In this document: one piece after another, positions 18,340 to 26,362 of the stretch | How the letters are laid out: each line of letters begins with the position of its first letter | Numbering within the stretch: the first letter of the stretch is position 1 | Notes under the pieces: generated by a model | Told to the model about the DNA's origin: nothing | The model's input: only the letters and a program-made list of their open reading frames with translations | Database searches by the model: none | From: an uncultured Microbacterium sp. | GTDB taxonomy: Bacteria > Actinomycetota > Actinomycetes > Actinomycetales > Microbacteriaceae | Direction of reading: 5' to 3' | Assembly (NCBI RefSeq): GCF_937927635.1 | Contig: NZ_CALBRW010000046.1 | Location: forward strand, 1 to 49,448 | DNA: 49,448 bases | Program-made: the position numbers and the translations under genes

Positions 18340-18345
18340 AGTCTA
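18340..18345 (-). promoter_or_regulatory. -10 box TAGACT of a leaderless promoter (nucleotide-sugar dehydrogenase)
   Basis: TAGACT on the minus strand is seven bases before ATG 18332. Confidence 0.65.
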
Positions 18346-18382
18346 TGACGGCGTTGCCGAACGGCCGGTGAGCGCGATCGCA

Positions 18383-18388
18383 TATTCT
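18383..18388 (+). promoter_or_regulatory. -10 box TATTCT (acyltransferase gene)
   Basis: TATTCT lies three bases before ATG 18392 and six before GTG 18395. By the spacing seen elsewhere in the window the transcript would begin at the GTG. Confidence 0.45.
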
Positions 18389-18391
18389 TCT

Positions 18392-19525
18392 ATGGTGCCC
18401 GTCCCGCCCCTCCCTCCCTCGCACGTCGGCGTGCGCCTGGACTCGCTGACGAGCCTGAGGTGGTTCGCGGCATTCGGGGTGTTCCTGTTCCACATGAGGA
18501 ACATGGTGACCTTTCCCTCGCAGATCGAGTGGCTGGCCGCGGACGGCTACCTCGGCGTCACCTTCTTCTTCGTGCTCTCCGGCTTCGTGCTGACCTGGTC
18601 GTGGCGCAGCACGACGCCCGTCCGAGCGTTCTACTGGCGGCGCTTCGCCCGCATCTATCCCCTGCACTTCCTCGCTCTTCTCGTCGCCATCCCGGTGTTC
18701 TACCGGATCGTCGTTCCGGACGGACAGTGGTGGATCAAGCCGCTGGATGTCGGCATCCTGCTGCTGAGCGTGCTGGTGATCCAGGGCTGGTGGCAGAGCC
18801 CCGAAGTGCTCTTCTCCGGGAACCCCGCCGCCTGGACCCTCACCGTCGAGGCGTTCTTCTACGCGCTGCACCCCGCGCTGCTGCGGTGGCTGAGACCGCT
18901 GCGGGCGCGTGGCGCACTGATGACCGGCGCGATCATCTTCGGCCTCACCGTGCTGCTGCGCACCGCCATGGTGCTGTGGCCGGACAGCGCCCTCGGCCAC
19001 ATTCCCGAGCCGATCATGCACCTGCCGTCGTTCGGGCTGGGGATGCTGCTGGCATGGGCGTATCGGGACGGCTGGCGGCTGCGCCTCCCCGTGATCCTCC
19101 CGACTCTGGTGCTCCTCGCCTGGCTGTTCGCGGTCGCACGGTTCGACCTCGGCCCGGTGGAGTCGTACCTGGCGGAGATCGTCACCCTGCTGTGCGGGCT
19201 GATCATCGCGGCGGCGGCATCATCCGACGTCGCGGGGCGGCGTGGACTGCTCGTCTGGCGGCCTCTGGTCGCGCTGGGAGAGTGGTCGTTCGCGTTCTAT
19301 CTGATCCACGCGACCATCATCTACGCGGTCATGGAGTTCGCCGGGCCGCAGCACGGCTCGTACCCGCGCACGGTGCTGTGGGCGACCGTCCTGCTGGCGG
19401 CCGCGATCGTCGCCGCCTGGCTCATGCACCGGTTCATCGAGCGGCCGCTGGAGAAGCGGATGCGCGCATGGCAGAACCGCAGGCTCGCACGCCGCGCCGA
19501 GGCTCAGGCGGTGGTGGCCAGGTAG
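18392..19525 (+). CDS. Acyltransferase 3 family integral membrane protein (OafA/YrhL type)
   Basis: 377 residues with ten or so membrane helices. The family landmarks are LDSLTSLRWFAAFGVFLFH at the N terminus (with the conserved His), FFFVLSGFVLTWS, and FYWRRFARIYPLHF with the conserved arginines. Such enzymes add acetyl or other acyl groups to sugars of surface polymers, moving the acyl group across the membrane. The partner glycan is not shown; the surrounding locus is the natural candidate. Start could be ATG 18392 or GTG 18395. Its last 22 bases overlap the convergent glycosyltransferase gene. Confidence 0.88.
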   Translation: MVPVPPLPPSHVGVRLDSLTSLRWFAAFGVFLFHMRNMVTFPSQIEWLAADGYLGVTFFFVLSGFVLTWSWRSTTPVRAFYWRRFARIYPLHFLALLVAIPVFYRIVVPDGQWWIKPLDVGILLLSVLVIQGWWQSPEVLFSGNPAAWTLTVEAFFYALHPALLRWLRPLRARGALMTGAIIFGLTVLLRTAMVLWPDSALGHIPEPIMHLPSFGLGMLLAWAYRDGWRLRLPVILPTLVLLAWLFAVARFDLGPVESYLAEIVTLLCGLIIAAAASSDVAGRRGLLVWRPLVALGEWSFAFYLIHATIIYAVMEFAGPQHGSYPRTVLWATVLLAAAIVAAWLMHRFIERPLEKRMRAWQNRRLARRAEAQAVVAR

Positions 19526-20718
19526 TCGGCGAGCACGCGTCTGGTCATCGCGCCCGCGTGAACCCGCTCGACGAAAAGCGGTCCGGCGCCCGCGACGCGC
19601 GTGCGCTCGCCAGGATCCGCAGCGAGCCTCTCGAGCACGTCTGAGAGCGTGTCCGGGTCTGCCTGCACGATCGGCAGCTCCATGCCTGTCGTCGCCCTGA
19701 CCGTCTCACGGACCGAGGCATCAACATTGCCGACCACCACGCGCCCTGCAGCGAGCGCCTCGCAGGCCGCGACGCCGTACCCGCCCAGCAGCAGCTGATC
19801 GACCACGATGTCCGCCGCTCCCACCTCCTCCGGCATCCGCTCCGCCGGCACGCGCTGCAGGCGCCTGTACCGCACGACCCCCGTCTCGGCCAGTGCGCCG
19901 GCGGCGCTGTCGACGTGGGCGCTCCCCTTGACGGGACCCGAGCTGGGCGCGTGAAGGACGACCGGGACGACCGCATCCACGCCACGGGCATTCGCCCAGC
20001 GCGCGGGCTCGACGACCACGGGAAGCCATGCCGCCCACGGCACGTCCGAGAGCAGATCCGGGGTGGAGACGAAAACCGGCCCGTCGAAGTCCGCGGCGAT
20101 CCCCACGTTGGTCTGCGCGGATCGTTCGGCTGCGGTCAGCTCCGCAGGCGAGAGCTGCGCGAACGGCGAGTGCCGGTGCGACCCGATATGCTCCTTCGGG
20201 CGGCGCACATCGGTGCCATGGCAGATGAGCCCGACGCGCACGCCCTGCTCCGTGAGCCAGGCGATGTCCTCGCGGACGACGTCTCCTGTGCCCCGGCCCA
20301 ACGGCGATGCGAAGGATTCGATCATCACGTGGCTGAACAGCGGCAGCGACTCCCGCATCTGCGCGCGCCAGGCTCGGGATGCGGTGAACACGGCGGCGGG
20401 CACGGTCCACTGCGACGGCGCCCGGAGCGAGTCGCCGACGCGGACGGCGAGATTCGTGGCCTCGGTGTCCGCCGATGCCGCTGAGCGCGCCCACTCCCGC
20501 CCCTGACCCGCATAGTTCATCGGAGTGATCAGCAGCCGGACGGCGGATGTCGTCAGCGGAGCGGGCGCGGACGGGATGTCGCCGCGCACGAGGGCCTTCT
20601 CCTTCGCCCATGCGATCGGACCGTGCTCGACGGCGAGTGCGCGGTCGATCGCGTCACGGAGGAACGGCGGCGCGGCGGTTCTCAGCCGGATCAGCCGGCC
20701 GGGCAGACCGCCGGCCAC
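19504..20718 (-). CDS. GT-B type glycosyltransferase-like protein (paralogue of 22870-24138)
   Basis: 404 residues. No named family was certain, but the protein shares ordered blocks with the gene at 22870: LITPMNYAGQGREWARS, CHGTDVRRP, PVFVSTPDLL, and DQLLLGGYGVAACEALAAGR. The last block is the donor-binding region of GT4-like GT-B enzymes (Gly-rich loop followed by E-A). No signal peptide or membrane helix is seen, so it is cytoplasmic. It starts at GTG one base after the epimerase stop, so wecB and this gene are coupled. The 3' end overlaps the acyltransferase gene on the opposite strand. Confidence 0.75.
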   Translation of the reverse strand: MAGGLPGRLIRLRTAAPPFLRDAIDRALAVEHGPIAWAKEKALVRGDIPSAPAPLTTSAVRLLITPMNYAGQGREWARSAASADTEATNLAVRVGDSLRAPSQWTVPAAVFTASRAWRAQMRESLPLFSHVMIESFASPLGRGTGDVVREDIAWLTEQGVRVGLICHGTDVRRPKEHIGSHRHSPFAQLSPAELTAAERSAQTNVGIAADFDGPVFVSTPDLLSDVPWAAWLPVVVEPARWANARGVDAVVPVVLHAPSSGPVKGSAHVDSAAGALAETGVVRYRRLQRVPAERMPEEVGAADIVVDQLLLGGYGVAACEALAAGRVVVGNVDASVRETVRATTGMELPIVQADPDTLSDVLERLAADPGERTRVAGAGPLFVERVHAGAMTRRVLADYLATTA

Positions 20719-20719
20719 G

Positions 20720-21799
20720 TCATCCGCCCTCGCGGCCGACGTGCGAGAGAAGCATGTCGATCACGCGGGCGGCAGCATGCCCATCGCCGTACGGTGCGGC
20801 ATCGGTGGCCGCGGGCTTCGGACGGGTGACGGCTGCGGCGATCTGCTCGGCTGTCGTCGCCAGCACATTCCATCCCAGCTCGATCGTCTCGACCCACTCG
20901 GTCTCGGTGCGGACGGTGGTGCACGGAACGCCGAGCAGGAAGGCCTCCTTCTGCAGCCCGCCGGAGTCCGTCACGATGCCCGCGGACGCCAACGAGGCGG
21001 CGATCAGGTCGGGGTAGGCCAGCGGCGCATGACTGATCAGGGAACCCGCATCGAGATCGACCCCATGCTCGGCTGCTCGCGCGACGATGCGGGGATGCGC
21101 GAGCAGCACGGTCGGACGATCCAGGTGTGCGAGCGCGGACATGACCTCCCTGAGCCGCTCGCCGTCGTCGGTGTTGTCGGCCCGGTGGATGGTCGCCACA
21201 TAGAAGCCGCCGGGCTCCAGGCCCAGTTCCTCCAGGAGCACGGACGGACGCGAGCCGACCTCATCGCGGACTTCGAAGAGCACATCGGTCATGACGTCTC
21301 CGACGAGCTCCGTACGTGAGCTCAGGCCCTCGTCCGCGAGGTGGGAGACGGCGACGCGCGTCGGTGCGAGCAGGAGATCGGCGAGGTGATCCGTGACGAC
21401 CCTGTTGTGCTCCTCCGGCATCCGCCGGTTGAAGCTGCGCAGGCCTGCCTCCAGGTGCGCGACGGGGATGTGCATCTTCACCGCGCTCAGCGCCGCGGCG
21501 ACCGTGGAGTTCGTGTCGCCGTAGACGAGCACCCAGTCCGGGCGGTGCGCGTCGAACACGGAATCCAGTGCTGCCAGCATCGCGCCCGTCTGCACTCCGT
21601 GCGAGCCGCTGCCTATGCCCAGGTGCACATCAGGTGAGCCGATGCCGAGATCCTCGAAGAACACGTCCGAGAGCATCGGATCGTAGTGCTGACCCGTGTG
21701 CACGATGACGTGCTCCACGCCCGCCGCGCGGGCGGCCTTGTGGATGGGGGCGAGCTTCACGAACTGAGGGCGGGCGCCCACGACACTGACGATCTTCAC
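20720..21799 (-). CDS. wecB: UDP-N-acetylglucosamine 2-epimerase (non-hydrolysing; WecB/WbpI family)
   Basis: 359 residues. The landmarks are VGARPQFVK, HTGQHYDPMLSDVFF, VYGDTNST, HLEAGLRSFNRRMPEE and TDSGGLQKEA, in the order usual for the non-hydrolysing family. It epimerises C2 of UDP-GlcNAc, or of UDP-GlcNAc3NAcA in the WbpI subgroup, to the manno form. Subgroup cannot be told by eye, but a nearby set of 3-amino-sugar genes favours the WbpI role. GTG 21799 is eight bases after TAGACT. It heads a two-gene unit with the glycosyltransferase-like gene downstream. Confidence 0.9.
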   Translation of the reverse strand: MKIVSVVGARPQFVKLAPIHKAARAAGVEHVIVHTGQHYDPMLSDVFFEDLGIGSPDVHLGIGSGSHGVQTGAMLAALDSVFDAHRPDWVLVYGDTNSTVAAALSAVKMHIPVAHLEAGLRSFNRRMPEEHNRVVTDHLADLLLAPTRVAVSHLADEGLSSRTELVGDVMTDVLFEVRDEVGSRPSVLLEELGLEPGGFYVATIHRADNTDDGERLREVMSALAHLDRPTVLLAHPRIVARAAEHGVDLDAGSLISHAPLAYPDLIAASLASAGIVTDSGGLQKEAFLLGVPCTTVRTETEWVETIELGWNVLATTAEQIAAAVTRPKPAATDAAPYGDGHAAARVIDMLLSHVGREGG

Positions 21800-21807
21800 G
21801 AGATCAC

Positions 21808-21813
21808 AGTCTA
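21808..21813 (-). promoter_or_regulatory. -10 box TAGACT of a leaderless promoter (wecB unit)
   Basis: TAGACT on the minus strand, eight bases before GTG 21799. It sits just past the stop of the preceding glycosyltransferase gene (21825), so the epimerase pair can be transcribed independently of the long operon. Confidence 0.6.
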
Positions 21814-21824
21814 TGCGTGCGGGC

Positions 21825-22880
21825 TCAGCCGCGTCCCGCCCACCACGTCGCCGCGCTGAAGCGCAGTGGTGCGTCGCGGGAGAGCACAAGGCCCGATCGC
21901 ACCGGGACCAGCGCGCTGAAGCTGAGAAAGCGCCGGCGGCGTCGGGAGCGCTCATCGACCTCGTCATCCGTGACGCTCGCGGTCAGCAGCGCCTCACGCA
22001 GTGCGCCTTCCGCTCTGGAGAGCACGCCGATGCTCTCCGGCGAGAAACGGGTGAGGTCGGCCGCGAGGACGGCGGCCGCAGCCCGGTCCCCCTCGCCCCA
22101 GGCGCCTGCGCGATAGTGCACACCGCCGAAGAGGTTGACGCGCCACAGCTTGACGGCGAGCGCCCGCCGCTGTCCCGACGAGAGCGCCAGGATGTCCGGC
22201 TCCGCAATGAGCTGCGACACCGCGAGCAGATCCTCGCGCAGCGGACGCCTGCTGAAGGTGACGCGGACACCGTCGTCGTGTATCTCGTAGTACGCCGGTG
22301 GCGCCGCAGCGGCGATCCCTGCCCCCGAGAACCAGATCCTCGTGGAGTACGCGAGATCCTCCCCTGTCGCGAGTCCCGAGGTGAAGCGAAGCCGGCCGAA
22401 CCGCTCGCGAGAGACGAGTCCGAGCGGCGCTGTGCGGAAGGCAAGGCGGTCATGCTCGCCCCGCAGGCCGCGTCGTCTGCGGGTCGGAGGTGTCGCCACC
22501 CGCGCGCCGCCGGCGTGCCTGAGCGGTGCGATGACCATGTCCGCGCCCGTCGAGAGCGCGACCTCGTGCCAGGAGTCGAACGCGCCCTCGGTCACGGTGT
22601 CATCGGAACCCATCACCGCGACGTATCGCGCGTCGGCGAGCTCGAGACCGTGGTTGAACGGGCCGGCCGGGCTGCGGATGCCGTCGCGGTGCTCGGTGAG
22701 CAGCACGCGCTCGTCGTCTGCGAGGGCCCCGAGCCGGGTGCGGACGGCATCGGCGTCCAGGTCGTGGCACACGACGATCACGCGATGCACGGAGTGCGAG
22801 CCCAGCACGGACCGCACCGCTCGCCCGATGGGCCGCGCGATGTCGTGGACGGCGACGATCACGTCGATCTCACCGCCCAT
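21825..22880 (-). CDS. GT2 family glycosyltransferase (paralogue of 25274-26362)
   Basis: 351 residues. The GT-A domain opens with IDVIVAVHDIARPI and has the nucleotide-binding metal motif VMGSDDTVTEGA. The stretch DGIRSPAGPFNHGLE is unusual for GT2 enzymes and recurs almost unchanged in the gene at 25274, as do ADMVIAPLR, RTAPLGL and TGEDL. The C-terminal third is helical and basic (RSRRRRR). There is no membrane segment. The ATG at 22880 lies 11 bases inside the upstream gene, so it is the last gene of the coupled run. Donor sugar is unknown. Confidence 0.82.
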   Translation of the reverse strand: MGGEIDVIVAVHDIARPIGRAVRSVLGSHSVHRVIVVCHDLDADAVRTRLGALADDERVLLTEHRDGIRSPAGPFNHGLELADARYVAVMGSDDTVTEGAFDSWHEVALSTGADMVIAPLRHAGGARVATPPTRRRRGLRGEHDRLAFRTAPLGLVSRERFGRLRFTSGLATGEDLAYSTRIWFSGAGIAAAAPPAYYEIHDDGVRVTFSRRPLREDLLAVSQLIAEPDILALSSGQRRALAVKLWRVNLFGGVHYRAGAWGEGDRAAAAVLAADLTRFSPESIGVLSRAEGALREALLTASVTDDEVDERSRRRRRFLSFSALVPVRSGLVLSRDAPLRFSAATWWAGRG

Positions 22881-24138
22881 CGACGGCTCCGATCCAGTTG
22901 TCGATCAGGACCTCGGCGCTTCGGCGCCCGTCATGCACCTCGCGGACGAACTCACGCGACTGTCGTGCGATGTCCGATCGCATCCGCTCGTCACCGCCGA
23001 GTTCGCGCAGCACCCGCTCGAGCGTGTCCGGCGTCGCCTCGACCAGCGGGACCTCGCGACCGGCCTGCGCCGCCACACGCTCGCGCACCCAGGGATCCAG
23101 ATGCGCGATCGTCACGCATCCGGATGCCATGGCCTCGCAGGCCGCGACGCCGTACGAGCCCAACCGGAACTGGTCCAGGACCACATCGGAACGGGCGAAC
23201 AGCGCGGGCATCTCGGCGTGCGGCACACCGGTGATCCTGCGGTATTCGATGATCCCCTCGTCCTGCAGCCGGGTGAGAATCGGTTCGATCAGGTCAGTGC
23301 CCTTGATCCGCGGGTTGGTGGGTGCATGCACCACGCGCAGCGGTCCGTCCCCCGCGACCCGCGGCGTGTCCTCCCACGCTGAGGGGTCGATGACGACGGG
23401 GCACCAGAGCGCCTGCGGGACGAAGTCGATCAGGTCGGGGGTGGAGACGAACACCGGGACGTCGAGGGATTCCAGCAGCGCGATGTTGCGCTGAGCGTCC
23501 CGCGCCTCCTTGCCGAAGTACCAATCCGGGTCGCGGTACGGGGACAGTGCGGACAACTCCGCATGCCGCTGCGGAAGGCGAACGTCCGTGCCGTGGGCGA
23601 TCATCGCCACGGCGACGCCGCGTGAGGTCAGCTCCGCGACTTCTCGATGCAGGTCACGGCCGAACTTCCTCCCGAACAGCGAGCGCTCGGCCTCGATGAG
23701 CACATGGGAGAAGTCCAGCGCGCGCAGGAACGCCGCATCCTGCCAGCGCTGCGACATCTCGTACACTGCGGGCGGCACGATGGAGTCGGCAGCGAACGAG
23801 TATCCTCCGGGAACATCGATGGCCGTGTTGACCGCGTCGATCCCTCGATCGCGCAGGCTGCGCGCCCATTGCGCGGCCTGCGCCGAGTAGTTGACGGGGC
23901 CGATGAGCACCGCCGGCTGCGAAGCCGGCGCCCGCACGGGCTCCGGGACATCGCTCTCCTCGTACGTCCACAGGGTCAGGCCAGCAAGACGGCCGAGCGG
24001 GGATGTCGGATTCTCTGCGATCGAGTCGATCCACCGGTTCGCGAACTCGGGCAGGCGCCGACGGCGAGAGAGCACGAACCGCCAGGCCGCCCGGAGCGGA
24101 GCCAGCACCGCCCCGCGCACGCGGGAGCGGGCGCTCAC
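22870..24138 (-). CDS. GT-B type glycosyltransferase-like protein (paralogue of 19504-20718)
   Basis: 422 residues. Ordered blocks match the protein at 19504: LIGPVNYSAQAAQWARS, HGTDVRLPQRH, PVFVSTPDLIDFVPQ, HAPTNPRIKG, and DQFRLGSYGVAACEAMASG. The first 60 residues are basic and could lie along the membrane. The pattern resembles GT4-type enzymes, though the family was not identified with certainty. The start GTG overlaps the stop of the upstream gene (GTGA). Two copies in one locus suggest two related linkages or acceptors. Confidence 0.75.
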   Translation of the reverse strand: MSARSRVRGAVLAPLRAAWRFVLSRRRRLPEFANRWIDSIAENPTSPLGRLAGLTLWTYEESDVPEPVRAPASQPAVLIGPVNYSAQAAQWARSLRDRGIDAVNTAIDVPGGYSFAADSIVPPAVYEMSQRWQDAAFLRALDFSHVLIEAERSLFGRKFGRDLHREVAELTSRGVAVAMIAHGTDVRLPQRHAELSALSPYRDPDWYFGKEARDAQRNIALLESLDVPVFVSTPDLIDFVPQALWCPVVIDPSAWEDTPRVAGDGPLRVVHAPTNPRIKGTDLIEPILTRLQDEGIIEYRRITGVPHAEMPALFARSDVVLDQFRLGSYGVAACEAMASGCVTIAHLDPWVRERVAAQAGREVPLVEATPDTLERVLRELGGDERMRSDIARQSREFVREVHDGRRSAEVLIDNWIGAVDGR

Positions 24139-25277
24139 ACCCGCTCCTGGGCGATCGCATGCACCGCGCGCTCCCAGCCCTGCTGCTGCACCTGGGAGGA
24201 GAGCGCCGCCGACGCCCGGTCCGACGCCGCCTTGAACCCGCGCACCTGCTCCGGGCTCAGACCGTCCAGCGCGCGAGTCAGCGACTCGGTCGAGAAGTCT
24301 TCCGTGACGACTCCCAGCCGGTGCTCACGCACGATGCGAGCCATCTCCTCGGCGGGACCGATCACCAGCGCCAATCGCGCCTGGACGAAGTCGAAGACCT
24401 TGTTCGGCAGCGCGTACGCGTGGTTGAGGTTTATGGGCTTGGGCTGGTACACGCCCACGTCGTAGGTGTTCAGCGTCGGAACGAGTCGCTCGTACGGCAG
24501 CGGGGCGCAGATCCGTGCCGGTGCGCCCTCGTCGTCGATCAGCCGCTGCAGCTCCGCCAGGTACTCCGGCGTCGCGGAGACGAGGTAGAGATCCAGCGAC
24601 ACCGGCGTCGTCGTCCGCGCGGCGGCCACGACAAGCGATTCCAGCCCCCGCTCGCCGTCGCCCGCGCCGCTGTAGACGAGTCGCAGCGGGGCAGAGACCT
24701 CGCCGATCGACAGGTCACGCGCCGGCGATGCGTTCGTGACGACGGCGGCCCGGATGCCGTACACGCGCTGGTACTCCTCCGCGATGCGAGCACTCACCGT
24801 CGTCACGGACGCCGCGCGTCGCACGTAGGCGCGCAGCAACCACGCGTACAGCTTCGAGCGATGCGCCATCCACCGCGGGTTCTCGCCATGCAACTGGGGC
24901 CAGTACTCGTGCAGGTCGCTGTGCACACGACCACCGCCGAACATGGCGACAGCCACGCCGGCGGTATCCAGGTCGTTTGCGATGACGACGTCGAAGCGAC
25001 GGCCGCGCAGCGCCGCCCGTGCGGCGCGTGTCGTGGGTCCCGCCCAGTACGCCGCGCGGTACCAGCCGATCCGCACCAGTGCTTCGTCCATCAGCCGGCG
25101 CGCCTGCCCGGGGTGCGCCTGGCCGAGTTCGATGTGCTCCACGCGCGGGTCGGGCTGAGGCCCGAAACCGCAGGTGGTCACCCGGTAACGGTCGGCGAAT
25201 CCGCGCACCTGCTTCAGCACGCGCGCATCCGAGGCGATGGGCGAGAACGAGATGATGAGCATCGTCGGCCTGGTCAT
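24135..25277 (-). CDS. GT4-like glycosyltransferase
   Basis: 380 residues with a GT-B layout. The N-terminal half starts MLIISFSPIASDARVLKQV, a motif frequent in actinobacterial GT4-like proteins, followed by FDVVIANDLDT and DLHEYWPQLH. The C-terminal half has LVYSGAGDGERGLE and NHAYALPNKVFDFVQARLALVIGP, the donor-binding loop. The ATG at 25277 overlaps the stop of the upstream GT2 gene by four bases. It is cytoplasmic. Donor and acceptor are not known; it is one member of the coupled series that would build a repeat unit. Confidence 0.82.
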   Translation of the reverse strand: MTRPTMLIISFSPIASDARVLKQVRGFADRYRVTTCGFGPQPDPRVEHIELGQAHPGQARRLMDEALVRIGWYRAAYWAGPTTRAARAALRGRRFDVVIANDLDTAGVAVAMFGGGRVHSDLHEYWPQLHGENPRWMAHRSKLYAWLLRAYVRRAASVTTVSARIAEEYQRVYGIRAAVVTNASPARDLSIGEVSAPLRLVYSGAGDGERGLESLVVAAARTTTPVSLDLYLVSATPEYLAELQRLIDDEGAPARICAPLPYERLVPTLNTYDVGVYQPKPINLNHAYALPNKVFDFVQARLALVIGPAEEMARIVREHRLGVVTEDFSTESLTRALDGLSPEQVRGFKAASDRASAALSSQVQQQGWERAVHAIAQERV

Positions 25278-26362
25278 CCGAGTCCCCGTTCCCTGATCGC
25301 ATGGACCGCGTACCTGCGCAGCAGCGACTCCCGGTCCAGCCATGCGCGCGGCCGGCGCGGCAGCAGGCGCTCGGCGCGCGAGGTCATGGTCGATGAGCGC
25401 TCGATCGCGGCGATGACGTCACCAGGGCGGGTCGCCGTGCTGATCGCATCCGTGAGCACCCGCTCGCTCCGCGACAGCGGGCCGACGCTGCCAGGGCTCA
25501 ACGACATCAGCCGTGCCAGCATCCCGCGCAGCTCCTCCACGTCGCCATCCTGCCAGTCCTCCTCGGCTGGGCGTGCCCTGGCCGCGCCCAGCACGCTGAT
25601 CCGGATGAATTTGATCGCCAGTGCGCGCCGATGCTCCGCCGTCATCCTTCCGGGCGCGGCGCCATCGAGCAGCGCTGCGAGCGGCTCCAGCGTGCTCCGG
25701 ATGTCGAGCGCGGCATGCGAGGTGCGCTCGCGTGCGTCCGTTCCGATCACGTAGCACGGAGCGCGGAGCGGGAAATCGATGCGATCGGCCTCGGTGAGCA
25801 TCCGCACGCCGAACTCGATGTCCTCGCCAGTCGGCACGCCCTCGTGCATCCGCAGCCCGAGCCTGCGAACGGTGGCCGTCCGGAGCAGGCCCAGCGGCGC
25901 GGTCCGGTACAGCAGACGGTCCCGCGCGGCATCCAGCCGTCGAGTTCGGCGAACCCGTGGCAGCGGGTTGAGCATGACCGGCTGGCCATCGATCCGCATC
26001 GGCGCGATGACCATGTCGGCCTGGCGATCGCGCGCGGCCGTGCTCCACGCGTCCAGCGCGCCCGGCTCGAGGAAGTCGTCGGAGCCCATCACCGCGCAGT
26101 ACTCCGCCGTGGCCTCGTCCAGGCCCTTGTTGAACGGGCCTGCGGGACTTCGGATGCCGTCATGATGCTCGATCACGCGCCAGTCGCCGGCGATCCCGGC
26201 AAGGCGCTCCTCGAACTCCACCGCGCGCCGGCCGTGCGCGACCACGGTGACGCGCGCCAGTGTGCGCGATCGGTCGTCGGCCAGCACGGATCCCACCGCG
26301 CGGGCGATCGGCCTGGACGGATCATGGCACGCGATGACGACGTCGACGAACGGCCTCGTCAT
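25274..26362 (-). CDS. GT2 family glycosyltransferase (paralogue of 21825-22880)
   Basis: 362 residues. It opens with VDVVIACHDPSRPIARAV and shares with the gene at 21825 the blocks DGIRSPAGPFNKGLDE, VMGSDDFLEPGALDAW, ADMVIAPMR, YRTAPLGLL and PTGEDIEFG. The SDD is the metal-binding motif of the GT-A fold. A basic C-terminal tail (ERLLPRRPRAW) could contact the membrane. Start and stop both overlap neighbours by ATGA, within the long coupled run. The sugar transferred is unknown. Confidence 0.82.
   Translation of the reverse strand: MTRPFVDVVIACHDPSRPIARAVGSVLADDRSRTLARVTVVAHGRRAVEFEERLAGIAGDWRVIEHHDGIRSPAGPFNKGLDEATAEYCAVMGSDDFLEPGALDAWSTAARDRQADMVIAPMRIDGQPVMLNPLPRVRRTRRLDAARDRLLYRTAPLGLLRTATVRRLGLRMHEGVPTGEDIEFGVRMLTEADRIDFPLRAPCYVIGTDARERTSHAALDIRSTLEPLAALLDGAAPGRMTAEHRRALAIKFIRISVLGAARARPAEEDWQDGDVEELRGMLARLMSLSPGSVGPLSRSERVLTDAISTATRPGDVIAAIERSSTMTSRAERLLPRRPRAWLDRESLLRRYAVHAIRERGLG

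Noticed and set aside
15768..18371. Open frame of more than 800 codons on the plus strand across glf and the dehydrogenase
   Set aside because: It is antisense to two clearly conserved genes and reads as low-complexity His/Val/Arg/Asp-rich protein with no motif; long antisense frames are expected at this GC content.
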